Below are positions 1 to 5,800 of a DNA stretch of 6,608 nucleotides, piece after piece; positions within the stretch are counted from its first letter, which is position 1; each line of letters opens with the position of its first letter. The DNA lies in contig JAITEC010000153.1 of the NCBI GenBank assembly GCA_031282225.1, positions 1 through 6,608 of the forward strand, read 5' to 3'. Below the pieces are notes generated by a model, which saw only the letters and a program-made list of their open reading frames with translations, was not told the origin of the DNA and did no database searches. The position numbers and the translations under genes were made by a program. The stretch comes from Oscillospiraceae bacterium. Its GTDB lineage: Bacteria; Bacillota; Clostridia; Oscillospirales; Oscillospiraceae.

Positions 1-132
1 TTCGCAAAGTTTGAATTTATAATTTCTGCATGTGTTTCTGTATTATCTTTATTCGTTTATGCTTCATATAAGCAGGTTCCACAGTTCCGTGCGTACCGGA
101 TATCATCATATAAACCTAACGGGTTAAAGTAA
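1..132 (+). CDS. C-terminal end of an unidentified membrane-type protein (partial)
   Basis: Frame 1 is open from the left edge to a TAA at 130-132, giving 43 codons. The peptide has one hydrophobic stretch (IISACVSVLSLFVYASY) followed by a short basic tail ending PNGLK, which looks like a last membrane helix with a cytoplasmic tail. The DNA of 1-120 is about 34% GC (41 of 120 by hand count), far below the operon to the right, so this gene differs in composition and may be horizontally acquired. I do not recognise a family. It would converge on the minus-strand operon, with the hairpin at 145-166 placed 12 bases after the stop codon, as a terminator would be. A chance open frame of 43 codons in AT-rich DNA is the main alternative. 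Confidence 0.4.
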   Translation, partial: FAKFEFIISACVSVLSLFVYASYKQVPQFRAYRISSYKPNGLK

Positions 133-144
133 TGGGGCAAGCAA

Positions 145-166
145 GGCAGGGTGCGCGCACCCTGCC
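145..166 (+). terminator. Perfect GC-rich palindrome, possible terminator hairpin
   Basis: A perfect 22-bp palindrome folds into a 9-bp stem, GGCAGGGTG with CACCCTGCC, around a CGCG loop. It starts 12 bases after the stop codon of the left partial gene. No T-run follows: the next bases are the terminal repeat of the insertion sequence. If it is a terminator, its natural T-tract may have been displaced by the insertion, or it acts without one. It could instead be a protein-binding palindrome. Confidence 0.4.
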
Positions 167-178
167 CCTCAACTTTGG
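167..178 (+). repeat. Left terminal inverted repeat of the insertion sequence
   Basis: CCTCAACTTTGG matches the reverse complement of 681-692 over all 12 bases. The next inner bases (CA here, TCA when the right end is read inward) match only with a one-base offset. The repeat directly abuts the palindrome that ends at 166. Confidence 0.75.
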
Positions 179-202
179 CAGTTTACTAGTAAAACAAAGT
201 TG
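170..202 (+). repeat. Inverted second copy of the end repeat, forming a hairpin inside the left end
   Basis: CAACTTTG at 170-177, inside the left terminal repeat, is mirrored by CAAAGTTG at 195-202. The perfect palindrome TTTACTAGTAAA (182-193) lies between them, so the whole block can fold with a small bulge (178-181 against 194). This third copy of the repeat core is in the orientation of the right end. It may be a subterminal transposase site, a scar of the internal deletion, or a structure that blocks transcription entering the element. Confidence 0.5.
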
Positions 203-680
203 GTCTAAGGGGCATAATATTCCAAAAGACAAGATGCTTTATCGCGACCCTGCCTATCTGATTTGCTCAGATATGACCATGTCATTGGAGAGCCTGCTGC
301 AAGCATATTTGTGGCGCTGGGAAATCGAAGTCAATTTCAAAGAAGAAAAGACAGTCTTGGGCGTAGGCGAGGCGCAAGTCCGCAAAGAGGAATCGGTCAG
401 GAGCGCCCCTGCCTTCTACGTGGCATGCTACGCGTTACTGCTGTTGTCGTCGCACGCGGTGAAAGCAACCCACACCGACATCCCCGCGCCGCTGTGGTAT
501 CCTCACAAGCCAAGTAGACGATGTTCGCTGCAAAACTTGATTTCGCTGTTTCGCGCCCAAACCTGGAATATCCACCCGATGTTTAATAAAAGTGGCTTCG
601 TGCCGCCTTCCCGTGTCTCGCAATCCCGCTTTTTTTCTCTGCATGCCAGTGATTCCGCGGTTTGTTATGCCTCAAAATGA

Positions 681-692
681 CCAAAGTTGAGG
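681..692 (-). repeat. Right terminal inverted repeat of the insertion sequence
   Basis: CCAAAGTTGAGG is the exact reverse complement of 167-178. It begins on the base after the transposase stop codon and overlaps by three bases the foot of the hairpin at 690-724. Confidence 0.75.
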
Positions 693-724
693 TAAGGGCT
701 GACGCTTCGCATCAGCCCTTACCT
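690..724 (-). terminator. 13-bp-stem hairpin downstream of the operon, probable terminator
   Basis: AGGTAAGGGCTGA (690-702) pairs perfectly with TCAGCCCTTACCT (712-724) around a 9-base loop. It lies 52 bases after the stop codon of the RidA-family gene, the last gene of the minus-strand operon. Read on the minus strand the stem is followed by CAACTTTGG of the insertion sequence, which is only weakly T-rich, so intrinsic termination may be partial. The stem is symmetrical and could stop transcription from either side. Confidence 0.5.
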
Positions 725-775
725 TCACATCGGCCTTTACTTCATTCGTTGTGCCAGGGAGCCGCCCGGCCCCAT

Positions 776-1171
776 TTACTTGCTTACTATTGCCTCTAGT
801 TCTATCTCTACCAGCTGCGATGGGCGGTTGAGTGCCGCTATGCCCACGGCGGTGAACAGCGGGCGCACATCTGAAAATATCTCGGAATACGCGCGGCTGA
901 TCTCCGCTCCTTTCGACATATCCGTGGTATAGGCCTTCACGGCGAAGACATCGCCCGCCTTCGCGCCCGCCTGCTCAAGGAGCCGGACCTGTTTCTCCAG
1001 CACATATTTCGTCTGCTCGTAAGCGCTGCCCTCCCCGTACACAGACCCGTCAGGCTGCACGGAAGTAGTGCCACCGATTTTTACATAATCTCCGATTTTT
1101 ACCATGCGAGAGTAGCCCACTTTTTCCTCAAGCGGCGCTCCCGACGAATAATTCGTTCTTTCCAGTCCCAT
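776..1171 (-). CDS. RidA/YjgF/UK114-family protein, probable imine-handling enzyme
   Basis: The 131-residue length is normal for this small trimeric, cytoplasmic family, whose founding members hydrolyse reactive enamine/imine intermediates to keto acids and ammonia. Family marks include VKIGDYVKIGGTTSVQPDG (about 24-42), a central helix (YVLEKQVRLLEQAGAKAGDV), RPLFTAVG near 103-110 and the closing VEIELEAIVSK. In RidA proper a conserved arginine follows the PAR-type motif. Counted from P104 the equivalent residue is A113, whereas counted back from the C-terminal VEIELEA it could be R116. Activity of the classic RidA type is therefore uncertain, and membership in another Rid subfamily is likely. 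The gene starts 16 bases after the FAD dehydrogenase gene, with GAGGAAG upstream of its ATG. Next to an imine-producing dehydrogenase it probably clears or channels the imine product. Confidence 0.85.
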   Translation of the reverse strand: MGLERTNYSSGAPLEEKVGYSRMVKIGDYVKIGGTTSVQPDGSVYGEGSAYEQTKYVLEKQVRLLEQAGAKAGDVFAVKAYTTDMSKGAEISRAYSEIFSDVRPLFTAVGIAALNRPSQLVEIELEAIVSK

Positions 1172-1187
1172 ATTCCCACTTCCTCAC

Positions 1188-2321
1188 TTAAATTTTCGCC
1201 TTGAACCTGTCATATGCAAACGCACTGACATCCAAGGTCGTCGTCTCACCTGCCGCAAGTTCCGCCAGCAGCATGCCCGCCACCGGCGATATGCCAAACC
1301 CGTGTCCCGAGAACGCGCATCCAAACACAAAACCCGGCACCTCGTCCGTGAGTCCGATGACGGGCACATGATCGGCGCATTCGTCTATCCAGCCCGCCCA
1401 TGTGCGAACAATCTTCGCCTCGCTCAGCGCCGGAAAATACCCCAGTACAGCGCGACACATGCTCGGCGCCGTTATGCTGCTGGACACAGGCGTACCGTTA
1501 TTCCTGTTGTACGCCTCATAGCCGGACGAACCTCCAAACACAAATGAGCCGTGCGAACTCTGGTGACCGTAAAAGTCAGCCATGGCCGTACCGAGCATCT
1601 GATAGAACATTGGCGGCATTTCCTCCGTCACCAGCACCTCCATAAGCAGGGGCGACATCGGCACAAAGAATCCCAAGCTGGCAAGCACCGCGTTGCTATC
1701 GTACCCGGCGACAAGCACAACGCTGTCAGCCTCAAATATCTCCCCTGTGGATGACACGACCCTGCGCGCCCTTCCGCGTGATTTTTGTATCGCCGTAACC
1801 TCACATCCGGTAATAAAGCGCGCGCCGTTGCGTCTGGCGGCCCGGTAGAACGCCAGCGTAACTAGCATGGGGTTTGCGTGCCCGTCGGTCGGGCACCACG
1901 AGGCGCCAATGACCTCGCCGGAGAGGTACGGACAAATCTCCCTGGCCTCCGCCGCGTCTATCATACGCACGTCAAGCCCGCATTCATTGGCATTTTGCGT
2001 GAGTCCGCGCAATATCCTCAGATGTTCCTCCGTCTTTCCGAGCCGGAGATTCCCACGCTGATAGTATTCAACATCCATGCCCAGTTCCTCGGAGAGCGAG
2101 GGCCAGAGGTTTTTCACCCCGTACATCGCCAGCGGCAGTTCGCGCGGGTCGCGCCCTGACTGTCTCACGCCGCCGCCGTTGCGCGACGAGCCGCCGTTGC
2201 CGATATAACCGCTCCTTTCAAGCACAATAACCGACAGCCCTTTTTTTGTGAGGTTATACGCGGCGGCGCTGCCTATCGCTCCCGCTCCGATAATGATCAC
2301 ATCCGCAGTCGTCGCGCTCAT
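1188..2321 (-). CDS. FAD-dependent amine/amino acid dehydrogenase, DAO family (HcnC/DadA-like subunit)
   Basis: This 377-residue protein is the likely substrate-oxidising subunit. The N-terminal Rossmann fold carries IIIGAGAIGS (G12, G14, G17) with E35 at the end of the second strand for the FAD ribose. It is followed by the family block NGGGVRQSGRDPRE (48-61). The C-terminal DAO signatures are RTWAGWIDECADHVPVIG (306-323) and SGHGFGISPVAG (338-349), which close over the flavin. Relatives include D-amino acid, proline, hydroxyproline, sarcosine and opine dehydrogenases, and the HcnC subunit of hydrogen cyanide synthase; the substrate cannot be decided here. No signal peptide is present. The ATG overlaps the BFD gene's TGA (ATGA), and AAAGGAGG stands 10 bases upstream inside that gene, indicating coupled translation. 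It probably passes electrons to the neighbouring BFD and FAD/Fe-S subunits rather than to oxygen. Confidence 0.85.
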   Translation of the reverse strand: MSATTADVIIIGAGAIGSAAAYNLTKKGLSVIVLERSGYIGNGGSSRNGGGVRQSGRDPRELPLAMYGVKNLWPSLSEELGMDVEYYQRGNLRLGKTEEHLRILRGLTQNANECGLDVRMIDAAEAREICPYLSGEVIGASWCPTDGHANPMLVTLAFYRAARRNGARFITGCEVTAIQKSRGRARRVVSSTGEIFEADSVVLVAGYDSNAVLASLGFFVPMSPLLMEVLVTEEMPPMFYQMLGTAMADFYGHQSSHGSFVFGGSSGYEAYNRNNGTPVSSSITAPSMCRAVLGYFPALSEAKIVRTWAGWIDECADHVPVIGLTDEVPGFVFGCAFSGHGFGISPVAGMLLAELAAGETTTLDVSAFAYDRFKAKI

Positions 2322-2644
2322 ACGTCCTCAACCTCCTTTGCGAACACAGACATCTCTATGGGGCGCATGGGCGCTCGCGCCGTCGCCTCGTCGATCTGAG
2401 CGATCGGCGTGCCCAGTTCCCGCGCGACTATGGAGCGCACGAGCCTGCCGCATGTCTGCCCCTGACACAGCCCCATCCCGCATCGCAAAAAGCGCCTGAC
2501 CTCGTGCAAGTTAAACATGCCGTCGTGTACCGCGCGCCTTATCTCCCCCTTGGTTATCTCCTCGCAGCGGCATATGATAAGCCCGTCGTCGTCAGCCGGC
2601 ATAAACGGCCCCAAATCTCTCGACCTGTCGTTAATCACGACCAA
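2318..2644 (-). CDS. Stand-alone BFD-like [2Fe-2S] electron-transfer subunit
   Basis: The protein has 108 residues with a C-x-C pair (C25, C27 in ICRCEEITKGEI) and a C-x4-C pair (C60, C65 in GLCQGQTCGR). This is the arrangement of bacterioferritin-associated-ferredoxin-like domains found in HcnB, opine oxidase and archaeal dye-linked proline dehydrogenase systems. An extra cysteine, C55, sits just before GMG. The domain likely binds one [2Fe-2S] cluster and relays electrons between the DAO-family flavin subunit and the large FAD subunit. The start is TTG at 2644: no ATG occurs before the C-x-C motif except codon 15, and GGGAGGT lies 8 bases upstream of the TTG; GTG at codon 3 would be about 14 bases away. 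The gene overlaps the FAD subunit gene by 14 bases. In several relatives this domain is fused to the FAD subunit; here it is separate. Confidence 0.8.
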   Translation of the reverse strand: MVVINDRSRDLGPFMPADDDGLIICRCEEITKGEIRRAVHDGMFNLHEVRRFLRCGMGLCQGQTCGRLVRSIVARELGTPIAQIDEATARAPMRPIEMSVFAKEVEDV

Positions 2645-4232
2645 AACGCCGCACCTCCCTTCTCCAGAAGCGCGCCCTGGAACACTGTTCGCCCGGCACT
2701 CGGAATGTCAAAAGAAACGTGCGATCAAACGACGGCGACGTGCGCACATCCACTATCTCCGCCTCGCACACCGGCGCACCGCTCCTGTCGAGGGCGACGC
2801 CACGTTCCCCTTTTTGGGGTACAGGCAAGAACTCATAAGGCGCCGTTACCGTCGCGAAGCCGCCCCCGACATCTTCGTTCACCAAGAACACCGCCTGCCC
2901 CGAACATGACGCGACACACATCCCACAGCCAATGCAGCCGGCCTTCTCATCCACGGCGGGCAGCGATACGATGTTGGTGCCCACCTTTATGCATCCCTTG
3001 GGACAGGCGTCCTGGCACGGGTTGCACGGTATATTCTGCGTACACTCGATTACCGGGTGGATACCCGCAACGGACTTGACCCCCGGGTACTTGGTTGCTT
3101 CCCCGTCGGCGAGGTACCCGTTGCGGAGCAGACTATCGGAAATGTCGTACCCCTCGTCCGTTTTCACGAAAACCTTGCCCCGGTTCTTTGGCGCGAACAT
3201 GCCTTCGCGCAAACTTGCCAGCGCCGTCTCCAGTTTGTCCAGCCTCGCCTTCAGTTCCCCTCCGGAGATATACCCGAGTTCAGCCGCAGCCGCCGCGCCC
3301 GCGGCACGCCCCTCGATCATGGCCGAACTGGCCTCTTCGATGCCAGAGACATCGCCCGCTGCGTATATTCCCTGTACGGACGTCTTTCCCGTGAACTCGT
3401 CGCATACCGGCAGCCGCCCGCCGCCCGGTACTGGCTCATACATCTCGCAGCCGGCCATCAGCAAGAGTCTGGTCGACGGTGATAGACCCGCCGCCACGCA
3501 TATTGTGTCCGCGTCGAAATGCTTCTGCGTACCGGGCACTATGTTCCACGTCTCATCCACGCGGCCAATGACTACCCCCGTCACACGCGTCTCTCCCTCC
3601 GCCTTGACGATGGTGTGGGACAGAAAGAAGGGCACCCCGCAGCGCGCGAGCTTCGCGGCATGAACCCCGTAACCCCCCACGCGCGGCGCGGCATCTACCA
3701 CCGCCGCCAGTTCGCAGCCTGCCTGGAGCAGCTGGTAGCCAACCACGAGCCCGACATTGCCGCTGCCCAGCATGAGTACGCGCGAACCCGGTCGGACGCG
3801 GTTGATGTTCATCATAGTCTGGGCGGCCCCGGCGCCCATTACGCCGGGCAGTGTCCAACCGTCGAAAGCGACCATGTTTTCGGAGGCGCCCGTGGCCACC
3901 ACTATGGCGTCCGCCCTGTAGTGAGAGACCGCGCCGTCCGTTTCGGCCACAATCTCCCTGTCAAGATACATCCCCGTCACAGGCGAATTGAGATACACTT
4001 TTACTCCGAGCCCCTCCGCCTCGCGCAGCAGTCCGGCTCCAATATCGTACCCGCGTATTTTGGCCTTGTGCTCCTTTGAGCCGAAGAACTTGTGTATCTG
4101 CTTGAAAAGCTGCCCTCCCGGGCGTGAATTCTCGTCGAACACCGCAACTCCAAGCCCGTGCGCGGCCGCCTCCGCCGCCGCCGACAGCCCTGCAGGTCCG
4201 GCGCCCACAACTATCAGGTCATACCTTTTCAT
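2631..4232 (-). CDS. HcnB-like FAD/NAD(P)-fold oxidoreductase with 2[4Fe-4S] ferredoxin domain
   Basis: This 533-residue cytoplasmic electron-transfer subunit begins with the FAD-binding fold DLIVVGAGPAG (G10, G12, G15). It continues with VVATGAS (111-117), a second dinucleotide fold LMLGSGNVG (G156, G158, G161), and the FAD-contact motif GIYAAGDVSG (288-297). A ferredoxin domain follows, with cysteines C397, C403, C406, C410, C414 and then C433, C436, C439, C443, consistent with two [4Fe-4S] clusters. Its place between the HcnA-like and BFD-like genes identifies it as the FAD partner of the DAO-family dehydrogenase. Two [4Fe-4S] clusters suggest delivery to a low-potential carrier or NAD, which is inference. 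The ATG at 4232 is chosen because GGGAGGG lies six bases upstream and the Rossmann motif then starts at residue 5. A frame extension to 4277 adds only an unlikely basic leader. The last 20 residues are unusually Arg-rich where they overlap the next gene. Confidence 0.85.
   Translation of the reverse strand: MKRYDLIVVGAGPAGLSAAAEAAAHGLGVAVFDENSRPGGQLFKQIHKFFGSKEHKAKIRGYDIGAGLLREAEGLGVKVYLNSPVTGMYLDREIVAETDGAVSHYRADAIVVATGASENMVAFDGWTLPGVMGAGAAQTMMNINRVRPGSRVLMLGSGNVGLVVGYQLLQAGCELAAVVDAAPRVGGYGVHAAKLARCGVPFFLSHTIVKAEGETRVTGVVIGRVDETWNIVPGTQKHFDADTICVAAGLSPSTRLLLMAGCEMYEPVPGGGRLPVCDEFTGKTSVQGIYAAGDVSGIEEASSAMIEGRAAGAAAAAELGYISGGELKARLDKLETALASLREGMFAPKNRGKVFVKTDEGYDISDSLLRNGYLADGEATKYPGVKSVAGIHPVIECTQNIPCNPCQDACPKGCIKVGTNIVSLPAVDEKAGCIGCGMCVASCSGQAVFLVNEDVGGGFATVTAPYEFLPVPQKGERGVALDRSGAPVCEAEIVDVRTSPSFDRTFLLTFRVPGEQCSRARFWRREVRRFGRD
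2653..2659 (-). promoter_or_regulatory. Ribosome binding site fixing the TTG start of the BFD-like gene
   Basis: On the minus strand the sequence is GGGAGGT, then eight bases, then TTG. It lies inside the last codons of the upstream FAD subunit gene, so ribosomes finishing that gene pass directly over it. Confidence 0.65.
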
Positions 4233-4584
4233 CAGTTGCCCTCCCGTCTGCCGCCTCGGGCGCCGCCGATGACCCAAGCTCGCCGCCTCCCGCGCCGTAC
4301 TGTGTTTTAACGCACATGCCCTCCGCCAGCGGTGTCACGCACGTGCGCACGTTCGGCCTGCCGTCAACAACCATCACGCAGTCGGTGCAGCGCCCAATGG
4401 CACAGAAAACTCCGCGCGGCGCGCGATGTTTCTTAGTGTATCTGTGAACCGCGACGCCCGCCGCCCGGAGGGCGGCCGCTATCGGCTCGCCCTCAAATCC
4501 GGACATCTCCCCCCCATCGAAATTAAACGTAACGACCCTGCCCCTGTCGGGTCTCCCGAGTATCGGATGATCGGTCAAGCGCAT
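4219..4584 (-). CDS. HcnA-like (2Fe-2S)-binding protein
   Basis: A small plant-type ferredoxin-fold subunit of about 121 residues. From the ATG at 4584 it opens MRLTDHPILG and then VVTFNFDGGEMSGFEGEPIA, the ubiquitin-like beta-grasp fold. The cluster ligands follow as C-x4-C-x2-C-x12-C (C61, C66, C69, C82 in this numbering). One further cysteine lies in EGMCVKTQ. This matches the small [2Fe-2S] subunit of hydrogen cyanide synthase, opine oxidase and hydroxyproline dehydrogenase complexes, where it docks on the FAD subunit. The last ~20 residues are Ala/Gly/Glu-rich and probably disordered. The start is uncertain. A GGAGG at 4598-4602 is 13 bases from the ATG at 4584 but only 4 from an in-frame GTG at 4593, which would add MCN. 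I prefer the ATG because the conserved-looking sequence starts there. It overlaps the FAD gene by 14 bases. Confidence 0.85.
   Translation of the reverse strand: MRLTDHPILGRPDRGRVVTFNFDGGEMSGFEGEPIAAALRAAGVAVHRYTKKHRAPRGVFCAIGRCTDCVMVVDGRPNVRTCVTPLAEGMCVKTQYGAGGGELGSSAAPEAADGRATDEKV
4239..4245 (-). promoter_or_regulatory. Ribosome binding site supporting the ATG at 4232
   Basis: GGGAGGG on the minus strand, six bases before the ATG of the FAD subunit and within the 3' end of the HcnA-like gene. It favours the ATG at 4232 over the open-frame extension to 4277. Confidence 0.65.
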
Positions 4585-4597
4585 ATTACACACATCC

Positions 4598-4602
4598 CCT
4601 CC
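4598..4602 (-). promoter_or_regulatory. Ribosome binding site with ambiguous start choice for the HcnA-like gene
   Basis: GGAGG on the minus strand lies 4 bases before a GTG (4593) and 13 bases before an in-frame ATG (4584). Neither spacing is ideal, so the two starts could both be used or the gene could be weakly translated. Confidence 0.5.
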
Positions 4603-4615
4603 GGCTCATTGCCCG

Positions 4616-5749
4616 TCACCTCATCGCCGGCGTATCCCAGAGATTCAGCTTCACGCCGATCCCCTGCCTGACGGCGTTATTGTATACGGTGAGTCCCCAC
4701 GCGAGATCCTCAACGGGCATGCCGCCCACAGAATTAATGACTATCTGCCCGTCGTACTCCCGCGCCGGCTGCTTGCCATTGATAATATCGCCGAGGTCAA
4801 TAATATCTTTGCGCTCGATCATCTTGTCGTGCATGAGATCGAAATAGCGCACGCCGATGATGCCGACGGACGCGTAGGCCGGATATGTGTAGTCCTCCGC
4901 CCAGCACTCATAGAGTCCGTAGTTCTCAAGGACTTTGCGCGCGCGCTTCGCCAGGAACACATCGTCCACTTTTACGCAGGCGGGCGCCGAGAGCAGCATT
5001 CCGGGCTTGAGCCATTTCTCCTCCAGGAACGGGTAGTACTCTATGCCCATGGTACTTGACGTGCCCATCGTCACGATGTCGGCGTCGCTGCACGCCTCCT
5101 CCATCGTATCCACAACGGTAATCGTCTTAAACTGCGGATAATTGACGTTCGTGAATTCTATAAAGCTGTCTATCGACTCCTTGCCACGCCCCTTTATCTT
5201 TATTGTGTCAAGCGTCGGGCACGCATACACAAACGACGACAGCGAAGTCTTGCTCATCACGCCGGGACCGATGACGCCCAGCACTTTTGAGTTTTTCGGC
5301 GCCAGGTAGCGCGCACCGACGCCCGGTACCGCGCCCGTCCTGTAGGCACTCAGGAGATTGGCGGACATGAGCGCAATGGGCGCTCCCGTGTCCTTGTCAT
5401 TGAGCATGACCATGAGTATTGAGCGCGGCAACCCCTTCAGGCGGTTGTCCGCGTTGGAACCGTACCACTTCATTCCGGCTATGTTGAACTTTCCTCCCAA
5501 GTACGCGGGCATAGCCATGAAGCGCCGGTCGGGCCCGTCCACAGGCATATTGGGGAACGGCGACTCTTTTGGGAACGTCACCATCGCGCCGTGGGAATTG
5601 CCGTTCTGCCCGGCCATCTTATAGTCGCCGTCGGCGAGGATTTTGAACATCTCCTCCATGCAATCTACACATCCGTTCATGTCGGTGACGCCCGCCTTGA
5701 TCATGTCCTCCTCATTCAGGTACAGGAAATCGATTCTCGTGTCAGCCAT
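4616..5749 (-). CDS. Ornithine cyclodeaminase/mu-crystallin-family protein, divergent active site
   Basis: The 377-residue protein is slightly longer than typical family members, which use NAD(P) for ornithine cyclisation, alanine dehydrogenation or ketimine/pyrroline-carboxylate reduction. Visible marks are GMKWYGS with the substrate-side lysine K94, SAYRTGAVPGVGARYLA with R137 (the family's RTxA motif), and a Rossmann strand and loop VLGVIGPGVMSKTSL (156-170). After the Rossmann domain, true ornithine cyclodeaminases have a GD-containing catalytic segment. Here it reads LLSAPACVKVDD (252-263), with valine (V259) where the aspartate is expected, so a different reaction is likely. The C-terminal SVGGMPVEDLAWG is a family hallmark. 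From memory, close-looking homologues in anaerobes are labelled 'tyramine oxidase subunit B'; I cannot verify that. GGAGGT stands 8 bases before the ATG. It likely handles the imine made by the flavoenzyme, or serves as a subunit of it. Confidence 0.8.
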   Translation of the reverse strand: MADTRIDFLYLNEEDMIKAGVTDMNGCVDCMEEMFKILADGDYKMAGQNGNSHGAMVTFPKESPFPNMPVDGPDRRFMAMPAYLGGKFNIAGMKWYGSNADNRLKGLPRSILMVMLNDKDTGAPIALMSANLLSAYRTGAVPGVGARYLAPKNSKVLGVIGPGVMSKTSLSSFVYACPTLDTIKIKGRGKESIDSFIEFTNVNYPQFKTITVVDTMEEACSDADIVTMGTSSTMGIEYYPFLEEKWLKPGMLLSAPACVKVDDVFLAKRARKVLENYGLYECWAEDYTYPAYASVGIIGVRYFDLMHDKMIERKDIIDLGDIINGKQPAREYDGQIVINSVGGMPVEDLAWGLTVYNNAVRQGIGVKLNLWDTPAMR

Positions 5750-5800
5750 CTTGTTTTACCTCCGTCAAATTAAAAATATAGTTTCTGCGCATCCCCCACC

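Larger units (their letters stand above)
132..680 (+). pseudogene. IS4-superfamily transposase remnant, C-terminal part only
   Basis: The reading frame is open from an ATG at 132, but that start lies outside the insertion sequence and the frame crosses the left terminal repeat, so the N-terminus is an artefact. Recognisable transposase sequence begins around 234 (LYRDPAYLICSD). It contains a perfect IS4-type Y-(2)-R-(3)-E-(6)-K signature: Y59, R62, E66 and K73, at 306-350, in YLWRWEIEVNFKEEK. E66 is the glutamate of the DDE catalytic triad. The downstream helix-rich stretch (AQVRKEESVR, then APAFYVACYALLLLSS) also fits this superfamily. The parts that would supply the first two aspartates are missing, so the product cannot catalyse transposition. 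Whether it is expressed is unknown; no convincing ribosome binding site precedes 132. Confidence 0.75.
167..692 (+). mobile_element. Internally deleted IS4-superfamily insertion sequence (526 bp)
   Basis: CCTCAACTTTGG at 167-178 and its exact reverse complement CCAAAGTTGAGG at 681-692 bound a fragment that encodes the C-terminal part of an IS4-type transposase. The stop codon (678-680) directly abuts the right repeat, as is common in compact insertion sequences. Members of this superfamily are normally well over 1 kb; here the region coding for the first two catalytic aspartates is absent while both ends remain. It is therefore a non-autonomous derivative that an intact relative elsewhere in the genome might still mobilise. 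No matching direct repeat is visible outside the two ends, so the target duplication has been lost or the true ends lie slightly differently. Confidence 0.75.

Noticed and set aside
155..704. Target-site direct repeats around the insertion sequence
   Set aside because: Bases outside the left end (ending CCCTGCC) and the right end (TAAGGGC) share no direct repeat of useful length.
725..775. Small gene or promoter between the hairpin and the RidA-family gene
   Set aside because: I see no start codon with a ribosome binding site, no -35/-10 pair and no RNA-like fold in these 51 bases.
2932..3663. Long plus-strand open frame opposite the FAD subunit gene (243 codons)
   Set aside because: It is antisense to a clear Rossmann/ferredoxin gene. 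Its translation is Ser/Pro/Ala-rich with no family motif, as expected from the reverse of GC-rich coding sequence.
4233..4277. N-terminal extension of the FAD subunit
   Set aside because: The extra 15 codons give a basic, Arg-rich leader unlike any family start, and a good ribosome binding site directly precedes the ATG at 4232.
1188..4584. Calling the flavoenzyme genes hydrogen cyanide synthase (hcnABC)
   Set aside because: The HcnA/B/C-like folds are shared by many amine and amino acid dehydrogenases. The separate BFD gene, the ferredoxin domain, and the OCD, RidA and permease neighbours point to catabolism instead.
4616..5749. Naming the OCD-like gene ocd (ornithine to proline)
   Set aside because: The catalytic aspartate segment does not match, so only family membership is supported.
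5750..5800. Internal promoter between the permease and OCD-like genes
   Set aside because: An AT-rich patch (5767-5785) resembles a -10 region, but no suitably spaced -35 box is evident, so it is not reported as a feature.
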